From the NCBI GenBank assembly GCA_003260075.1, contig QLIY01000013.1:186001-250000 (forward strand): DNA of 64,000 bases, written 5' to 3'. Both the position numbers and the translations under genes were made by a program. This document shows, in pieces, positions 42,395-53,939 of this stretch. Under the pieces are notes generated by a model. It did not search any database, had not been told where the DNA came from, and saw nothing but the letters and a program-made list of their open reading frames with translations. Each line of letters opens with the position of its first letter. Position 1 is the first letter of the stretch. This DNA comes from Phallusia mammillata. Lineage: Eukaryota; Chordata; Ascidiacea; Phlebobranchia; Ascidiidae.

Positions 42395-42563
42395 TCAACA
42401 GCTCTACTAAATGTGCTTTGTCTACTGAAAGTCTATTAATGTTAAGGCCAACTGTTTGTTTTCAATTGCATATCACACATTCTAGCTTGGTACACTGACT
42501 TCTTTACATTCAGAATCACTGTATGGAGTAAAACAAAAGATAGGACTTCTTGTGGGGGGGGGG
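42395..42563. repeat. Displaced allelic copy of intron 1 of the 182-aa gene
   Basis: 42395-42553 matches 43510-43668 with few differences. It starts after N at 42394 and ends in ten Gs (42554-42563). It is embedded next to a hAT-like start at 42277. Confidence 0.8.
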
Positions 42564-42719
42564 ATATGTTCCAATGGCAAACTTTTACAACTGCAGTTGG
42601 TCATAAAATAATTGTAACTAGGGTTTGGCAAAAGTAGAACTATAGTTTGTGACCTTAATCAGAAGATAGTTTTTCGTTTTGTTTTTGCTAACAGGTTTAT
42701 TCAAGCATTGGTTGTTACC

Positions 42720-43794
42720 TTACAATCTTTTCGAATTTTGTTGTCCATTGTTGCTAATTTTCGATCTGATTCTTTCTTCAAAATTTTCCACAAAGCTTCT
42801 GCACCCAATCCAGTATCAACTGCTCAAAAATCACAAAACATGAAACATGTATGTCCAATATTTTTGGCCATTTCTACCTGTTGGCACTTTTCTTCTGTGC
42901 CTCGATTCTGCTTTACTTTCAAGTTCTTTTTTAGCAGGTTCTTCCATTTTTGGGTTTAAAATAGATTCCGCCTTATCAGCACCAAGAAGTTCATATAGGA
43001 CCTTAAAACAGTTGCCAATGTTTGTTTGACTGTGTCAGAGTTGCTATCAAATTATAAAACAAGCTTTAAAATCTTACTTCTTTACTAATTTCTATGGTAC
43101 ATGCTCTTGCAGAAATTCTAACCATTAAAAACCATTTCACTTGTGTGTGTTTTTTCAAGCCCTGTTATCTCAGTGTGTTAATATGTTAATATATGTTATG
43201 TCCCATACACACACCTGTCTTGAAAATGATACATTTTCCCATGATACATAAAGGTATTAATTTAAATCCAACCTGGTGGTGTTCTGGCACTACTTCATTT
43301 TCCTCTTGCATGGAAACATCATTAAGAGGATGTGATATGTTTGTTGGTCTTTGTTGCATTTCATCCCACTCTTGTGGCTCTGACAGTCGCCGCAATGTCA
43401 CATGTTTTACTTGGGATGTTGGTGTGGAGACAGATATCATAGACTGTCGACGACTGGACTTCAATGAGGATTTAGGAACCCCTGTAAAATTGGTAATGCA
43501 AAAATTCATGTCAACAGCTCCACTAAATGTGCTTTGTCTACTGAAAGTCTATTATTTTTAAGGCCAACTGTATGTTTTCAATTGCATATCACACATTCTA
43601 GCTCGGTACACTGACTTCTTCACATTCAGAATCACTGTATGGAGTAAAACAAAAGATAGGACTTCTTGTTTTCACTCACTTTCAAACACTTCACCTTCTG
43701 GTGAATCATGTGTTTCACCTTGAATTTTAATGACAGGTACTGGGTCGATTCTAATCACCACTCGCTTTGTTGATTTGTTTGGACTGCCAGCCAT
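42720..43794 (-). CDS. Unrecognised 182-aa basic protein, complete four-exon gene
   Basis: Exons in transcript order: 43680-43794 (ATG at 43794), 43273-43481, 42878-43001, 42720-42820 (TAA at 42722-42720). Phases 0-1, 1-0, 0-1, 1-stop; 549 nt, 182 aa. Starts MAGSPNKSTKRVVIRIDPVP. Middle is Ser/Thr/Arg-rich (SSLKSSRRQSMISVSTPTSQ) and likely disordered with possible phosphosites. The C-terminus has two short helical motifs, YELLGADKAESIL and GAEALWKIFEERIRSK. The composition suggests a small nuclear or chromatin protein, but no family was recognised. A near-copy of intron 1 lies at 42395-42553 beside a G run. Start is 51 nt from the oppositely oriented ORF at 43846. Confidence 0.65.
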
Positions 43795-43845
43795 GTTTTA
43801 CAGTTTGTAAACTCAAACTTGAAACTCACAGTAAATATTTAACCA
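43795..43845. promoter_or_regulatory. Putative divergent promoter region
   Basis: Fifty-one bases separate the ATG of the minus-strand 182-aa gene from the ATG of the plus-strand 96-aa ORF. If both are real, the transcripts start in or overlap this interval. No specific core element is visible, so this is inferred from geometry alone. Confidence 0.3.
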
Positions 43846-44136
43846 ATGGATTACAGTGACAGCAGAGCCCCAAGACTGTACAGTGACTTTCATTTCAAGT
43901 TAAGTCTTCATCCCATTATGGATGGATTAGTACCACAAGGAGATGACGGGGTATTGTTCACTGACGCCCGAATACACCTTTCGTTTTCACCAAAGCGACG
44001 TTTTTACAATAGTGAGACAACGATACAAAACATAATTTATCAATTTTTACCTTCCATTGCCAGCGAAGCGATGAAACGCCGTATTCAGGTCACTGCTTTT
44101 GAATTGGCAGTCCACGAGTCAGACTGTTCAATTTGA
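43846..44136 (+). CDS. Possible small single-exon gene, 96 aa, unknown function
   Basis: ATG 43846 to TGA 44134-44136. The product starts MDYSDSRAPRLYSDFHFKLS and later has FYNSETTIQNIIYQFLPSIA. Mixed hydrophobic and charged composition with no low-complexity tract looks more like a folded domain than a chance ORF. It is not recognised. The head-to-head position with a spliced gene supports it; the short length and lack of homology weaken it. It could also be the first coding exon of a longer gene. Confidence 0.4.
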   Translation: MDYSDSRAPRLYSDFHFKLSLHPIMDGLVPQGDDGVLFTDARIHLSFSPKRRFYNSETTIQNIIYQFLPSIASEAMKRRIQVTAFELAVHESDCSI

Positions 44137-45696
44137 AAGCTAATCTGTCCCTGGACAAAATCCACAATAGAATTGCGTAGAAAAAGCGGCGTTCGTTAAA
44201 TAAAGTGACACGTCAAAAAACATAACCGATGTAAAGTTTTTTACAACAGATTTAATACAAACACATCTACATAATGATGCAGTGCATTTTCGTGCATTAA
44301 AAATGCCACATGGGTTTTTTTATAGTGAGACTAAAAAAAGGAAAATTCTGAAGTTTTTGACGCAGGTTTTCACGGCTTTTAGATTATTGGTGAAGAGCGT
44401 ATGGTCCTTGACGACGCGACACGCTTCAATAACGTCACGGAATCAAATGGTCATCAAGTCGTTCAAGTGTCCTGATCCTTAAGTACTAATTATATCTCAG
44501 AAAACGCTTTTCAACAGGTATTAATCATCGTCTAGTTAGCATAGTAACGCTTTTCCGGTTTTAATGATTAAGTTTGTGTGTTAATTGCTGTTTGCATTGC
44601 ACCCGCTTGGGGGTTATGATAACGTTAACATGCATATTGGTCTTTGAACAATGTTTATTTCAATTTTACCCAGTTAAAAACAGAAAAGGTAAGACTGGAA
44701 AGGCTATTATGTCGACAAATATTAACCAAAGAATTGTCCTTCAGTTAAGATACGCATAGTGTTCATCGCTTTAAGTACAAAATAATCCTTCGTGACCGTG
44801 TGCGGCGTTTTTGTTTACATCCATAGCGACAAGTCCAATAAAAGGTGCAGTCTGAGTGCCACGCCTTTCTACAGTGTCCGTGAATATTTATTTTCAAACT
44901 GATAATCGGCAATTGCGAATAAATTTATACTCGTTGTTTTGAACCTGAAAGAGTTTTGCTGATTACCCAGGTTGTATCGTGTCTCGGTTCTCTGCTTTTA
45001 TAATAAACAATCAAGGCCATCAGGACATGACTATCGTCGAAACAAATAATAATGAAGTTTGAAAGATCGATACCGAAACCCTTTTTGGATGATTTAGGAT
45101 TTGAAAGGTTCGGTTTCGCTACTCTGACTCGTTCATGCTCACACACATATGTCACTTAATTTTTTACTGTCACTACGTGGCCAATAATTTTTCGTATCAC
45201 TGACACTGCTACTAACGACATCGGGTTATTAATTTCGTGAAAGTAGATTCGATACTTTTGTTGATTATTAGCCAAACTTTGTCGTCAACCATGTGCTTTT
45301 TGCGCATTTGGCGTTTTCCCGTTTTGTAGTTTAAAATTAAAATGTAAGTTTATGATTTTTTGCGTGTTAGTCACCGCCCTACAAGTGCAAGTATATTCCG
45401 CTATTAGCCTTGCAGCAGGACCGCATAACCTCGGATTACCGATTGTTATTGCAACTTTTGCAAGTGGCAGAACAAGCGCTAATAGCGTACGCAAAAAAAT
45501 CGTAATTTTTTTTCCTTAAAGTTTAACAACAGACCGAGCTGTGTAATAAAACTGGTTTAACTAAGGTACTTAATAACTATTAAGGTCCACTATATTTTGC
45601 ATGATGTATTTGAAAAAGCTTTCTGGTCTCATTCGATTTCACAATCTATTATGTACGTCATAAAAAGTTTGTGACCTGTTCGTTGTGTATTATTAT

Positions 45697-45698
<2 letters not shown>

Positions 45699-45728
<30 letters not shown>
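45699..45728. repeat. Thirty-nt G run
   Basis: Homopolymer without an obvious flanking duplicate. Probably an unresolved segment like the other long runs. Confidence 0.7.
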
Positions 45729-45729
<1 letters not shown>

Positions 45730-46789
45730 TGTGTTGTTATGGGTGTATTAACATACGACTCACTTTTAAACAGCAACGCATTTTTGAGTTTGTAGTGAAA
45801 TTATATAGTTGTTCATTTCACAAACCAAGTCCTAATGCCCGATGGCACATGCTTGTAAATGCCAATGCGCAAACAGTTTGACCTAAGTGGTATTGTTAAT
45901 GGTTTTACTGTTTGGATAAGCAAGATAAAAATTGGGCGGTAAAAGTTATTTGCGATGGAATGAAAAATATTTTAATTCAATTGTTGTCCGAGTGATGAAA
46001 ACTGTATGCAATGCACAGTTGCAACTGTTTTTGGCCAATTTCCTTTTAGCGATTGGCCAATGGCCACAGTGTCATTTGACTTTTTAGAAAATTAACGTAT
46101 CTGTAGAGCTTTTGCATTCATTTTGTCGCAAATTTTTGCATTCGATTAGCATTTGAGTAAATAAATAACCTATTTGAACGGACCCAAAATTTTTGCAGTC
46201 ATGTATTAGGGGCGGCCAGTTTTTCTCGATGTCAAGATTAGTATAGGCGATATTGTGTTTGTTTTACAATGAAAGATGTTATTTTTACATTTACTAGTAT
46301 TGTTGAGCTCGGCTGTTTGTTGCGATCTTTGTTAGAAGATAGTTAGTTTTTCCTTTTTGCATGGAGGAGGAGGAAAATCATGTAAACTAGTTTCATAGAA
46401 TTTGTAATTACAAAGCAGATTGTCTGCTTGTGATTTGTTTACATTGATTTTAGCCGTAAAGGGAACTGTCTTGTGTTGCGAAACGGACAAACATTTTCCG
46501 ATAGCCTATGTAATTGTTTTAGGTTTGCTACGCTAACGATTTCTATGTTATGCTTTCTATTACATTAATTTTCTTTCCATCATGATAAATTGTCGCCAAG
46601 CCTATCTGTTACCATTCTATTCAGTAGCTTTGAAACACACTGTAAGCCGTTTACTTAAAACGGTTCACTCGGGGCCAGGTTTAGCCCCGCAGTGGTCGTC
46701 ATACTGTACTACGGAAGTGGTTATTCAAACGTATGGCGACCGACGCTAGTGTCTTATCCAGCCATGCTAAAACAATTGCTGCCTTTAAA

Positions 46790-46949
46790 AAATTTTTTAT
46801 GATTTTTGAAAGCATTACGCTGTTTTAATGATCGGCAGCATTTGAAAAATGCTTTGAATTGTGTTGGGGGGGGGGAAATTTATGATTTTTGAAAGCATAC
46901 CGCTGTTTTAATGATCGGCAGCATTTGAAAAATGCTTTGAATTGTGTTT
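46790..46949. repeat. Allelic copy with G run
   Basis: 46790-46865 recurs at 46876-46949; G run 46866-46875. Confidence 0.87.
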
Positions 46950-47656
46950 GTTTTTGTTAATTTTGAGAGTTTTTTAGGCCTTTATTGTCATAATTGCTTG
47001 CTTTATTGTCACAAATCGTTGCATGGGTCCTCAAACGAGTTACGTGCAGTAAAACAATCATTATTTTTTTGTTTTTTATGGTAACTTAGAAGGTTTAAAC
47101 ACATCGTTGTGCTCTGGTTTGATTTTCTAGCTTTGGCAAATTGGTAAAATCTTTAACAAGATTTACTGTCAATTGATTGGGGTTTACATACAGCTGAACA
47201 CAAAAATGTCATTTAAAATAGATTAATGTTTGTCACATGCTTTTGCGTTCAATTTTGCTCATTGACGTTAGTGAATGTGTTCGCATGGCACGCGGGGTAA
47301 TGAAATGACGCACAGAACAGCACGAAAGTCGTGCAATGGATATTCTCTTCCTTGATCAAAGTAGCAATTCTTCCTTGTGACATATTGAACAGCAGTTTTA
47401 GAAGCGTTAATTTAGGTTACATGACTTACACGCATTTCAACACCAACGTGCTACATCCAATGACATGCATACGTGCACAACATAATAACAATCGTATTTT
47501 TTTTAAAGTACATTTTTAAGCCCAATTTTCTTTGCTTGAATTTGTATAAAACTTTAGAAAAAAATTTAGAAGGTATTATTTGACAGATCTAGGCATTTAA
47601 TATTGTTAGCATGTATTTTCTGTCACCAAATTTACCGCAATTTAATTAACTGACCG

Positions 47657-47673
47657 TATATATATATATATAT
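47657..47673. repeat. TA microsatellite
   Basis: Eight and a half TA units. Confidence 0.9.
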
Positions 47674-49288
47674 CCTGCAACCTGTGAGAAAAATAAACCA
47701 CTCCCGTAAAAAGTTTAATGATCCAAACAGTTTTTCCCCTAATACAAACAGTTTTAAAGGGTTGATTACGCCAAAGTCATACCAGTATATTACGTTATAA
47801 GCACCATCGTTTCCTTACTTCTCCATTTTTTAATTGTTTATGTGTTATTTGTATTAGACTTATAGCAGTGTACCTGCGTCCTATGAAGTTTAAAGTGAAT
47901 ACGTCGTTGGCTAATCGTGATTTGTTAAATAATGTTTTTACTCTATTATTCTATCAGATACTCCAATTGGCAATACATAAACATGTATAAATTTCAAATA
48001 CATTTCGTTACTTTCACTGTGAATAGGTCTATAGGCTACTGGGTACATTTTTCTGCAAATTATTTCGATTACTTCCCAGCATACCATAAGCTTTGTGCGC
48101 AGCTTATTTCACCCATATTAGTTTCCTAAATATAAACTGTTAATTTTAAGAGAGATTGGGATTGATAATGAAGAGCCGCGTAAAAAAGATAAATAGGCCC
48201 TGCTAATTTTTTACCAACACCTGATACGACGGGGTTTTCCTAGAGCGCATTGTTTATATTAAACTGGAACAGGAAAAGATCTTTGTTTTGGTTACAGCAG
48301 CCGACAACCTGTTTCAACTTTATCACACTTTTTTGCAACAAACACTGATGTTCATTATTGCTTAGTATAAACTTTATCCTGACCCTTCAATTTTAACACT
48401 CTTAATTTTGTGCAATATAACGGGAGTTTATTTCTTGCTGTCAAAATTCAACCGTTGCGAGTTCCCAGTAAAAATTACCATTTTCTAATGGTGCTAGATG
48501 TAACTTATTGGACTCCTTGCACCAAAAGAGGACGGTTACCGTGCCGGGAGTACGTGGTTGGAATTATGTTTTAGCACTTAAACCAGCTATAGCCATATCT
48601 AATCTATCTACAAGCTGCGGCTAATGAGACCTGATCTTGATAACTGTCTTCCCTAGTCCTCCTGTACGCTTCTCTTGCTAGCCTCTGCTCGGCTCAGGAC
48701 TAGTTAGGAACTGAGCCTCGGATAATCTCTTTGTCCCTCCTAGCCTCCGCACATCGTGCTATTATTTGTCACACCCACTTTCCTCTACGTTTGCGCCTCC
48801 CAAGAGCGACAAAGAGAAAAGAAAGAAAAAGGGACAGACGAGAGAGGAGGAGAAACGAAAAAGATAAATAACAGAAAAAAGAGCTTCCACCGGATGGAGC
48901 TTCTTCCTCTTGCGAACCAGACGCGTTTGGACGTATACTTTACGCAATGTCGGCAAAATGCGCAAAAACAAGTCCTTATATGCGGTTTTAACCTGGACAA
49001 CATTTTATTACCAACTCAACCTCCACTGAAAAACCTGTATATGCAGCTTACAGCTTATGTTTTGGTTATGGTTTACCGAAAAGCACGGACTATGACGCAA
49101 TCGATAGCTTCCCCTGCTGCTCTCAGCGTGCCCGTATGATTACAGTAGGACACATTGGATGGGGTTATAGGAAGCACGTATGAGGTCGCTGGCATAGCTG
49201 TGCGTCTAACACCGGTAACTCATTGACTGCTCTGTATACCTGCAGAAACTGATACCATGTGAAGTCAATTCAGCTAACATGCCCACAG

Positions 49289-49582
49289 AGCCCAGTGCTC
49301 TCAAAGATCATTCTTCTGTTCACGTCTGTCAAGGGCGAACATAGCACTGGACACAAGCGCTTGAAGCCTTGCTTTGAGTAGACGTTACTGCTGTAGTTTA
49401 TCTATGCTGGTTTATGCAGTTGCAAAACAGGGGGGGGGGGGAGCCCAGTGCTCTCAAAGATCATTCATCTGTTCACGTCTGTCATGGGCGAACATAGCAC
49501 TGGACACAAGCGCTTGAAGCCTTGCTTTGAGTAAACGTTACTGCTGTAGTTTATCTATGCTGGTTTATGCAGTTGCAAAACA
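49289..49582. repeat. Allelic copy with G run
   Basis: 49289-49429 recurs at 49442-49582; G run 49430-49441. Confidence 0.88.
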
Positions 49583-50591
49583 AATAAGCATAAAAACATA
49601 CAGTCTGAAGAGGGTTCTTTACTCTGAGGAGGCACACACTAAATGATTGCGCTTCCATGCCCTGCACGCGTTTATAATCGGTCATCAAAGGCATTGATCC
49701 CCTGAAAGCCTTGCGCTATTGCAAGCTGTGCAAGTGTCCTGCTTGCGTGTGCCTGTTTGATTCGAACTGCTGTCTTGTGTCTGTTGCGCCGAGTCATGAC
49801 TCAAACGAGCCGGAAATGTGGCGTCCGCCCGTGCTGGCAACACCCGGGTAGAGCGACTTAAGTTATTGCTCCTGTGCTGTTTTGGTTAGCGACGGAACAC
49901 TGTAAAATGCCGATCGTTGGAAAGTTTGCCTAAAGCGCAAGCGATGTCTGTGCTCCCAACAAGCTAGGGATGCATCATATCCGCAATACGTTAAAGCGAA
50001 TTTGTCGTTACACCAGCAACAGACCGATTGTTCTGTCAACAAAACTGTTTGCTGTTCAAATCATGTTGGGTGAATTTCATGTAGTATTTTGTACCAAAAT
50101 ATATCGAAACTACAAAACATATTATAATCTCGAATGAGGTTGAATGTTATAAATTTGATTTGTCCGTTTTAACTTTTGTCATTGACTGTGCCTTTCAAGA
50201 ATAGAGACATCCTTTTGATAAATCCCTTAAACAAGCATTGTCATCGCCTACCCCTTCTGTTTATGCAAATGTATTGATGTTCAATTATTGCGACGTAAAG
50301 TGGGAATAATTTCCAGCAACCGAACGCTTTCAGTTTTGCATGAAACGGTAATATCCTATCACGTCCACGAAGTGCTAATGAGGGGCCATTTGCGAACGTT
50401 TCCCTGTGTACGTGGCATGTAAAGTCTGTCTTCATTCCCAGCATACGAAATGGACTCTTTACTCCTTCGTTTGTATACCATTTCGGCAACGAATGTATAC
50501 CAATTCGGCAACTATTAAAAACGCTTCTAAACGATTGTAAACATTAAAGGTTTCGAAAGCTGATTACAATTAACTTTGTTGGAAACTGAAA

Positions 50592-50870
50592 TCTTTTGCA
50601 TTCCATGTAAAGAAACGTTGTAACGCCATTTTGGTTTTTCATCTTAAGGGAGAGTTAAAACGCCTACAAGAGCTGTGTTTGTATTTTGTCCTTAGTATGT
50701 GGTCAATAACCCATGTAGGCGTTGCATTACAGCTACATGTATCGTATACAGCTTTCTGAAATCTCTTGCATGCCATGTAACGAAACGGTATAACGCCATT
50801 TTGGTTTTTAATCTGAGAGGAGAGTAAAAACGCCTACAAGAGCCGTGTTTGTATTTTGTCCTTATTTAAA
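50592..50870. repeat. Diverged tandem duplication
   Basis: 50592-50700 and 50761-50870 are clearly related (TAACGCCATTTTGGTTTTT, then AACGCCTACAAGAGC), spaced about 170 nt, with no homopolymer junction and more divergence than the allelic copies. The intervening piece with AGGCGTTGCATTACAGC also occurs near 54279. This is a genuine old repeat. Confidence 0.75.
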
Positions 50871-51127
50871 ATGAAACCACAATAGAGGGTCATAGCCACT
50901 TTGTCCCCCTCACGGTCCCTGCAAACTTCGGTAAGTGACTGTTCAGTAGGAAAATACTTCCGTGTATAACTGCGTGATGGTGGGATGACAATCGCGACGC
51001 GTGCCATTCGGGAATGATTTTGCAATAATATAAATAGAACGACGAGTGTTGTGGCAACAATCGTCCGTCTCAATTCGTGTTCTGATCTCGCAGTTCGTTC
51101 TCTTTGCATTGTTGCCATTCGTGACAT
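50834..51127 (-). CDS. Doubtful ORF with a membrane-anchor-like segment
   Basis: Ninety-seven codons from ATG at 51127 to TAG at 50834. The product begins MSRMATMQRERTARSEHELR and continues with a hydrophobic run TIVATTLVVLFILLQ, like a type II signal anchor. The open frame extends upstream through a 40-nt G run to an ATG at 51325, but that part is mostly homopolymer. No homologue recognised and no clear next exon. It could be a first exon of a membrane protein or chance. Confidence 0.25.
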   Translation of the reverse strand: MSRMATMQRERTARSEHELRRTIVATTLVVLFILLQNHSRMARVAIVIPPSRSYTRKYFPTEQSLTEVCRDREGDKVAMTLYCGFILNKDKIQTRLL

Positions 51128-51220
51128 GTTCTGTTGTGGAAAAGAGCCTGCGCAAATGTTTTGATTAAAACCGGCTGACGATACAACGCGTGGGAGCCCG
51201 GAACCGGTGACGTCACGCGT

Positions 51221-51260
<40 letters not shown>
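51221..51260. repeat. Forty-nt G run
   Basis: Homopolymer flanked by ACGCGT and ACGTCA. It has CRE/ATF-like TGACGT elements on both sides, which could reflect a CpG-rich promoter interrupted by an unresolved stretch. Confidence 0.7.
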
Positions 51261-51262
<2 letters not shown>

Positions 51263-53350
51263 GTCAGTATCCGTAAACAGCCCGACGTAACAGCAGGCCG
51301 TGGTCCCCGCATACAGCAGCAGCATTGCACAATGATTTAAATGCGGTTCAGCCCACGCTTTTGTCTATATGTGGTCATTTTTATAGCAACGGATGTCCCA
51401 CCATGTATCAGCTTACAAATATTCGTGAGCCATTGAGGAGCTCAAAATTGTGTGGGACGGCTGTGTGACACGTAAGACTGTTCTACGATTTATCAACCTA
51501 CGATTTCATAAATTGACATTTAGGATCACCACAAAACACCGAAACAAGGGTATGTATCTATAAATAACACAACAAAGGCCACAATCCTGTGTCAGAAACT
51601 AAAAAAACAATTGGGATCAAAGTTCACCAAGTAGGCCCATATTTCGATCGACACATGCACAGCAATGGATGCTCTGTTTCTGTTAGTTATATAGTGCCAC
51701 CTAGTGACAAAGTATGTTATCCAAACTGACTACATGCATTCAGGCATTTAAATGGTTTGGCATGCCATGGCTGTTACATTATTACAGCATCTGTATCAGC
51801 TTTTAAAGTACCGTGTCTCGTTTACCAAGATGCATATATCTTTATTAAACTTGCGAGAAAATTGAGAAGAAAAAACCAAAGCAAATTGACCTAGATTTAA
51901 GTCACAAATGATAATTTGTTCTTCGAAGAGGTGCAAATCAACTTAACAGAAGATTGGAGATCTTGAAAATGGTCTTGCCATATACAAAATCGTATATGTG
52001 CAAGCATGCACACGACAGCTAAAAGAAACCACAATGTGGTACAATCTGAACTCGCGGTGGACCTTATCCGGGCCTTATTTAACCGTCTAAACCACAGGTG
52101 GTTTGGCTATTGTGGTCTTGCACCATGCACAATATAGGCGTTCAGTTTTTTTGCTTGTTAAAGCGTTTTGAAATAATTGTATCTAATTTCGGGAAAATTT
52201 TACATGTTTTAACAGCGTGGTTTAGAAATATTAACTAAGAGGGTTGTTGAAAATTAGGTGGACAGTTCGAAACATGATTTGATTCGGTTTGTTCTAGCAG
52301 CTTAAAGCATTTTCTTACAGCAAAAAATATTTTGCGATACCATGTATCACTTTATTCTTGCATATCTCAGTTTTTGGCTTAAAAATACTATTTTAGCATT
52401 TTAACTGGGCCTTTTAACTCCCAGGGCCCCTTATTGTAAACAAAGGCTTGATTTCCCCCTTTCCTTTGCGTTACTTCCTGCGGGGCACTTTCATGACAAT
52501 GCGTGCATTCCATAAACCGTTTGTTACTTAGCAACGAACAATGAACAGCTCGACTTGCAGGATGCTGCCCATCGCCAAGACACATTAAGAAAAGCTTTCA
52601 TGCTTTCGCCAAATTCATTCGCTTACAAGTTTCTGGATGCAAATGCTAACACACTGTACATAGATAGTTTCCAATGGCTGAAGAATCTTTACATGCTAAT
52701 TGGCAACTAGAAAATGCAAAACCGACGCAAAAAAGTTACTAGAAATCCCGAGTTAGATCGATGCAAATACTTGACTAAGTTTTCCCTATTTATAACAAAT
52801 GCATGTTACCCACATTTATGGCAACAACTCTTCGAGAAAATTTTTGAAAACTTCCCAAACTGGTAGCCTACAGCTTTGCTTGAAAGCTGTTTAGAACGCT
52901 TTGCTACGTAAAGGTTTATATCCATTAACCGTAGTTCATTCAAACGAATAATATTGGTGTTCTACTATAACTGATCGAACTAACAACATACACGTCACGT
53001 AAAATGTATTGCTGGATAACTTACAGGACTGGTTAAGGCTATCGCTATAGATGTGTCAATGTTATACTGAGCTTGATCAGTTGTCACAACAGTGCTCGGT
53101 AAGCAAAAACAGTTTTCAAAACGCACCACGGACATATTGCAGTTATATCAAGTGATTACCACAAATGCCTGTTACAACCTTTACCATTATAACTATTGCC
53201 TTTTCTGCTTGGTCTGGCATTCATTTAAAACTTTGTAGCACATAATTAGATCTAACGTTACTTGACTCTAATTGCTTTTTTGTAGTATGCAAACAATCTA
53301 ACTTTTGAAAATGTTAGATAGGATCTTAAGGAAAGATCACAGCACCTTAC

Positions 53351-53402
53351 CTTGTCAGAGATAAATTTGAACGTTTCGTTGTCTCTATACCCACGCAGCA
53401 GG
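53351..53402 (-). other. Isolated exon-like segment
   Basis: A 52-nt stretch on the minus strand with a good acceptor (ctttcag) and donor (GACAAG|gtaagg). One frame reads LLRGYRDNETFKFISDK. It was not linked to any other exon; it may be a non-coding exon or chance. Confidence 0.2.
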
Positions 53403-53843
53403 CTGAAAGTAGTGATGCAATATTGGGACTTGATTGGATAGAGCTGCAAACCTAAACAAGGACTTCCTCTATACAAATTCAGTCGCAAATTGCTGGTTAT
53501 AACATTGCAACATGGTATATTATATCAAATAGTTTGCTTAGGAAGGCGACACCACCTTCTGTTAAATTACTTGGTAAAGTGGAAAAACTTATATAATAGG
53601 TGCATTGCGTTGGCGCAACCTTAATTGCTTTTTGCCAAGGCTACGGTACAAAAGCGACATGGATTTTACTTGTTTTGGCATTTGATAAAGTTTAAACTAG
53701 GGTTTACCAATAAACTATTAAGGACCAAGCCTTTCTTTTGTGCTGGTTAAACCTGTAACATGATAGGTTTATTAATTAGCTCATATTCTTTGAACAGTTT
53801 CTAGGTCAATACGCCGCCTCATGGCCAGCAGAAGAATATAAAA

Positions 53844-53938
<95 letters not shown>
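53844..53938. repeat. Ninety-five-nt G run
   Basis: Longest homopolymer in the window. No flanking duplicate recognised. Confidence 0.8.

Positions 53939-53939
<1 letters not shown>

Larger units (their letters stand above)
40454..42719. other. Intergenic or upstream intron; one long MITE
   Basis: Expected to contain the first exon(s) of the minus-strand gene ending at 33834, but I could not find a start codon with a matching donor. Contains the terminal-inverted-repeat element at about 41272-41651 and the start of a hAT-like repeat (CAGGGGTGGGCAACC at about 42277). Confidence 0.5.

Noticed and set aside
43193-43561. 122-aa plus-strand ORF
   Set aside because: Antisense shadow of the spliced exon 43273-43481 of the minus-strand 182-aa gene.
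48756-49139. 127-aa ORF on the plus strand
   Set aside because: Low-complexity Lys/Glu/Arg start, overlapping open frames on the other strand, no splice context and no recognisable domain.
52388-52585. 65-aa minus-strand ORF with several Cys and His
   Set aside because: No zinc-finger spacing, no splice partners and no neighbouring gene to belong to.
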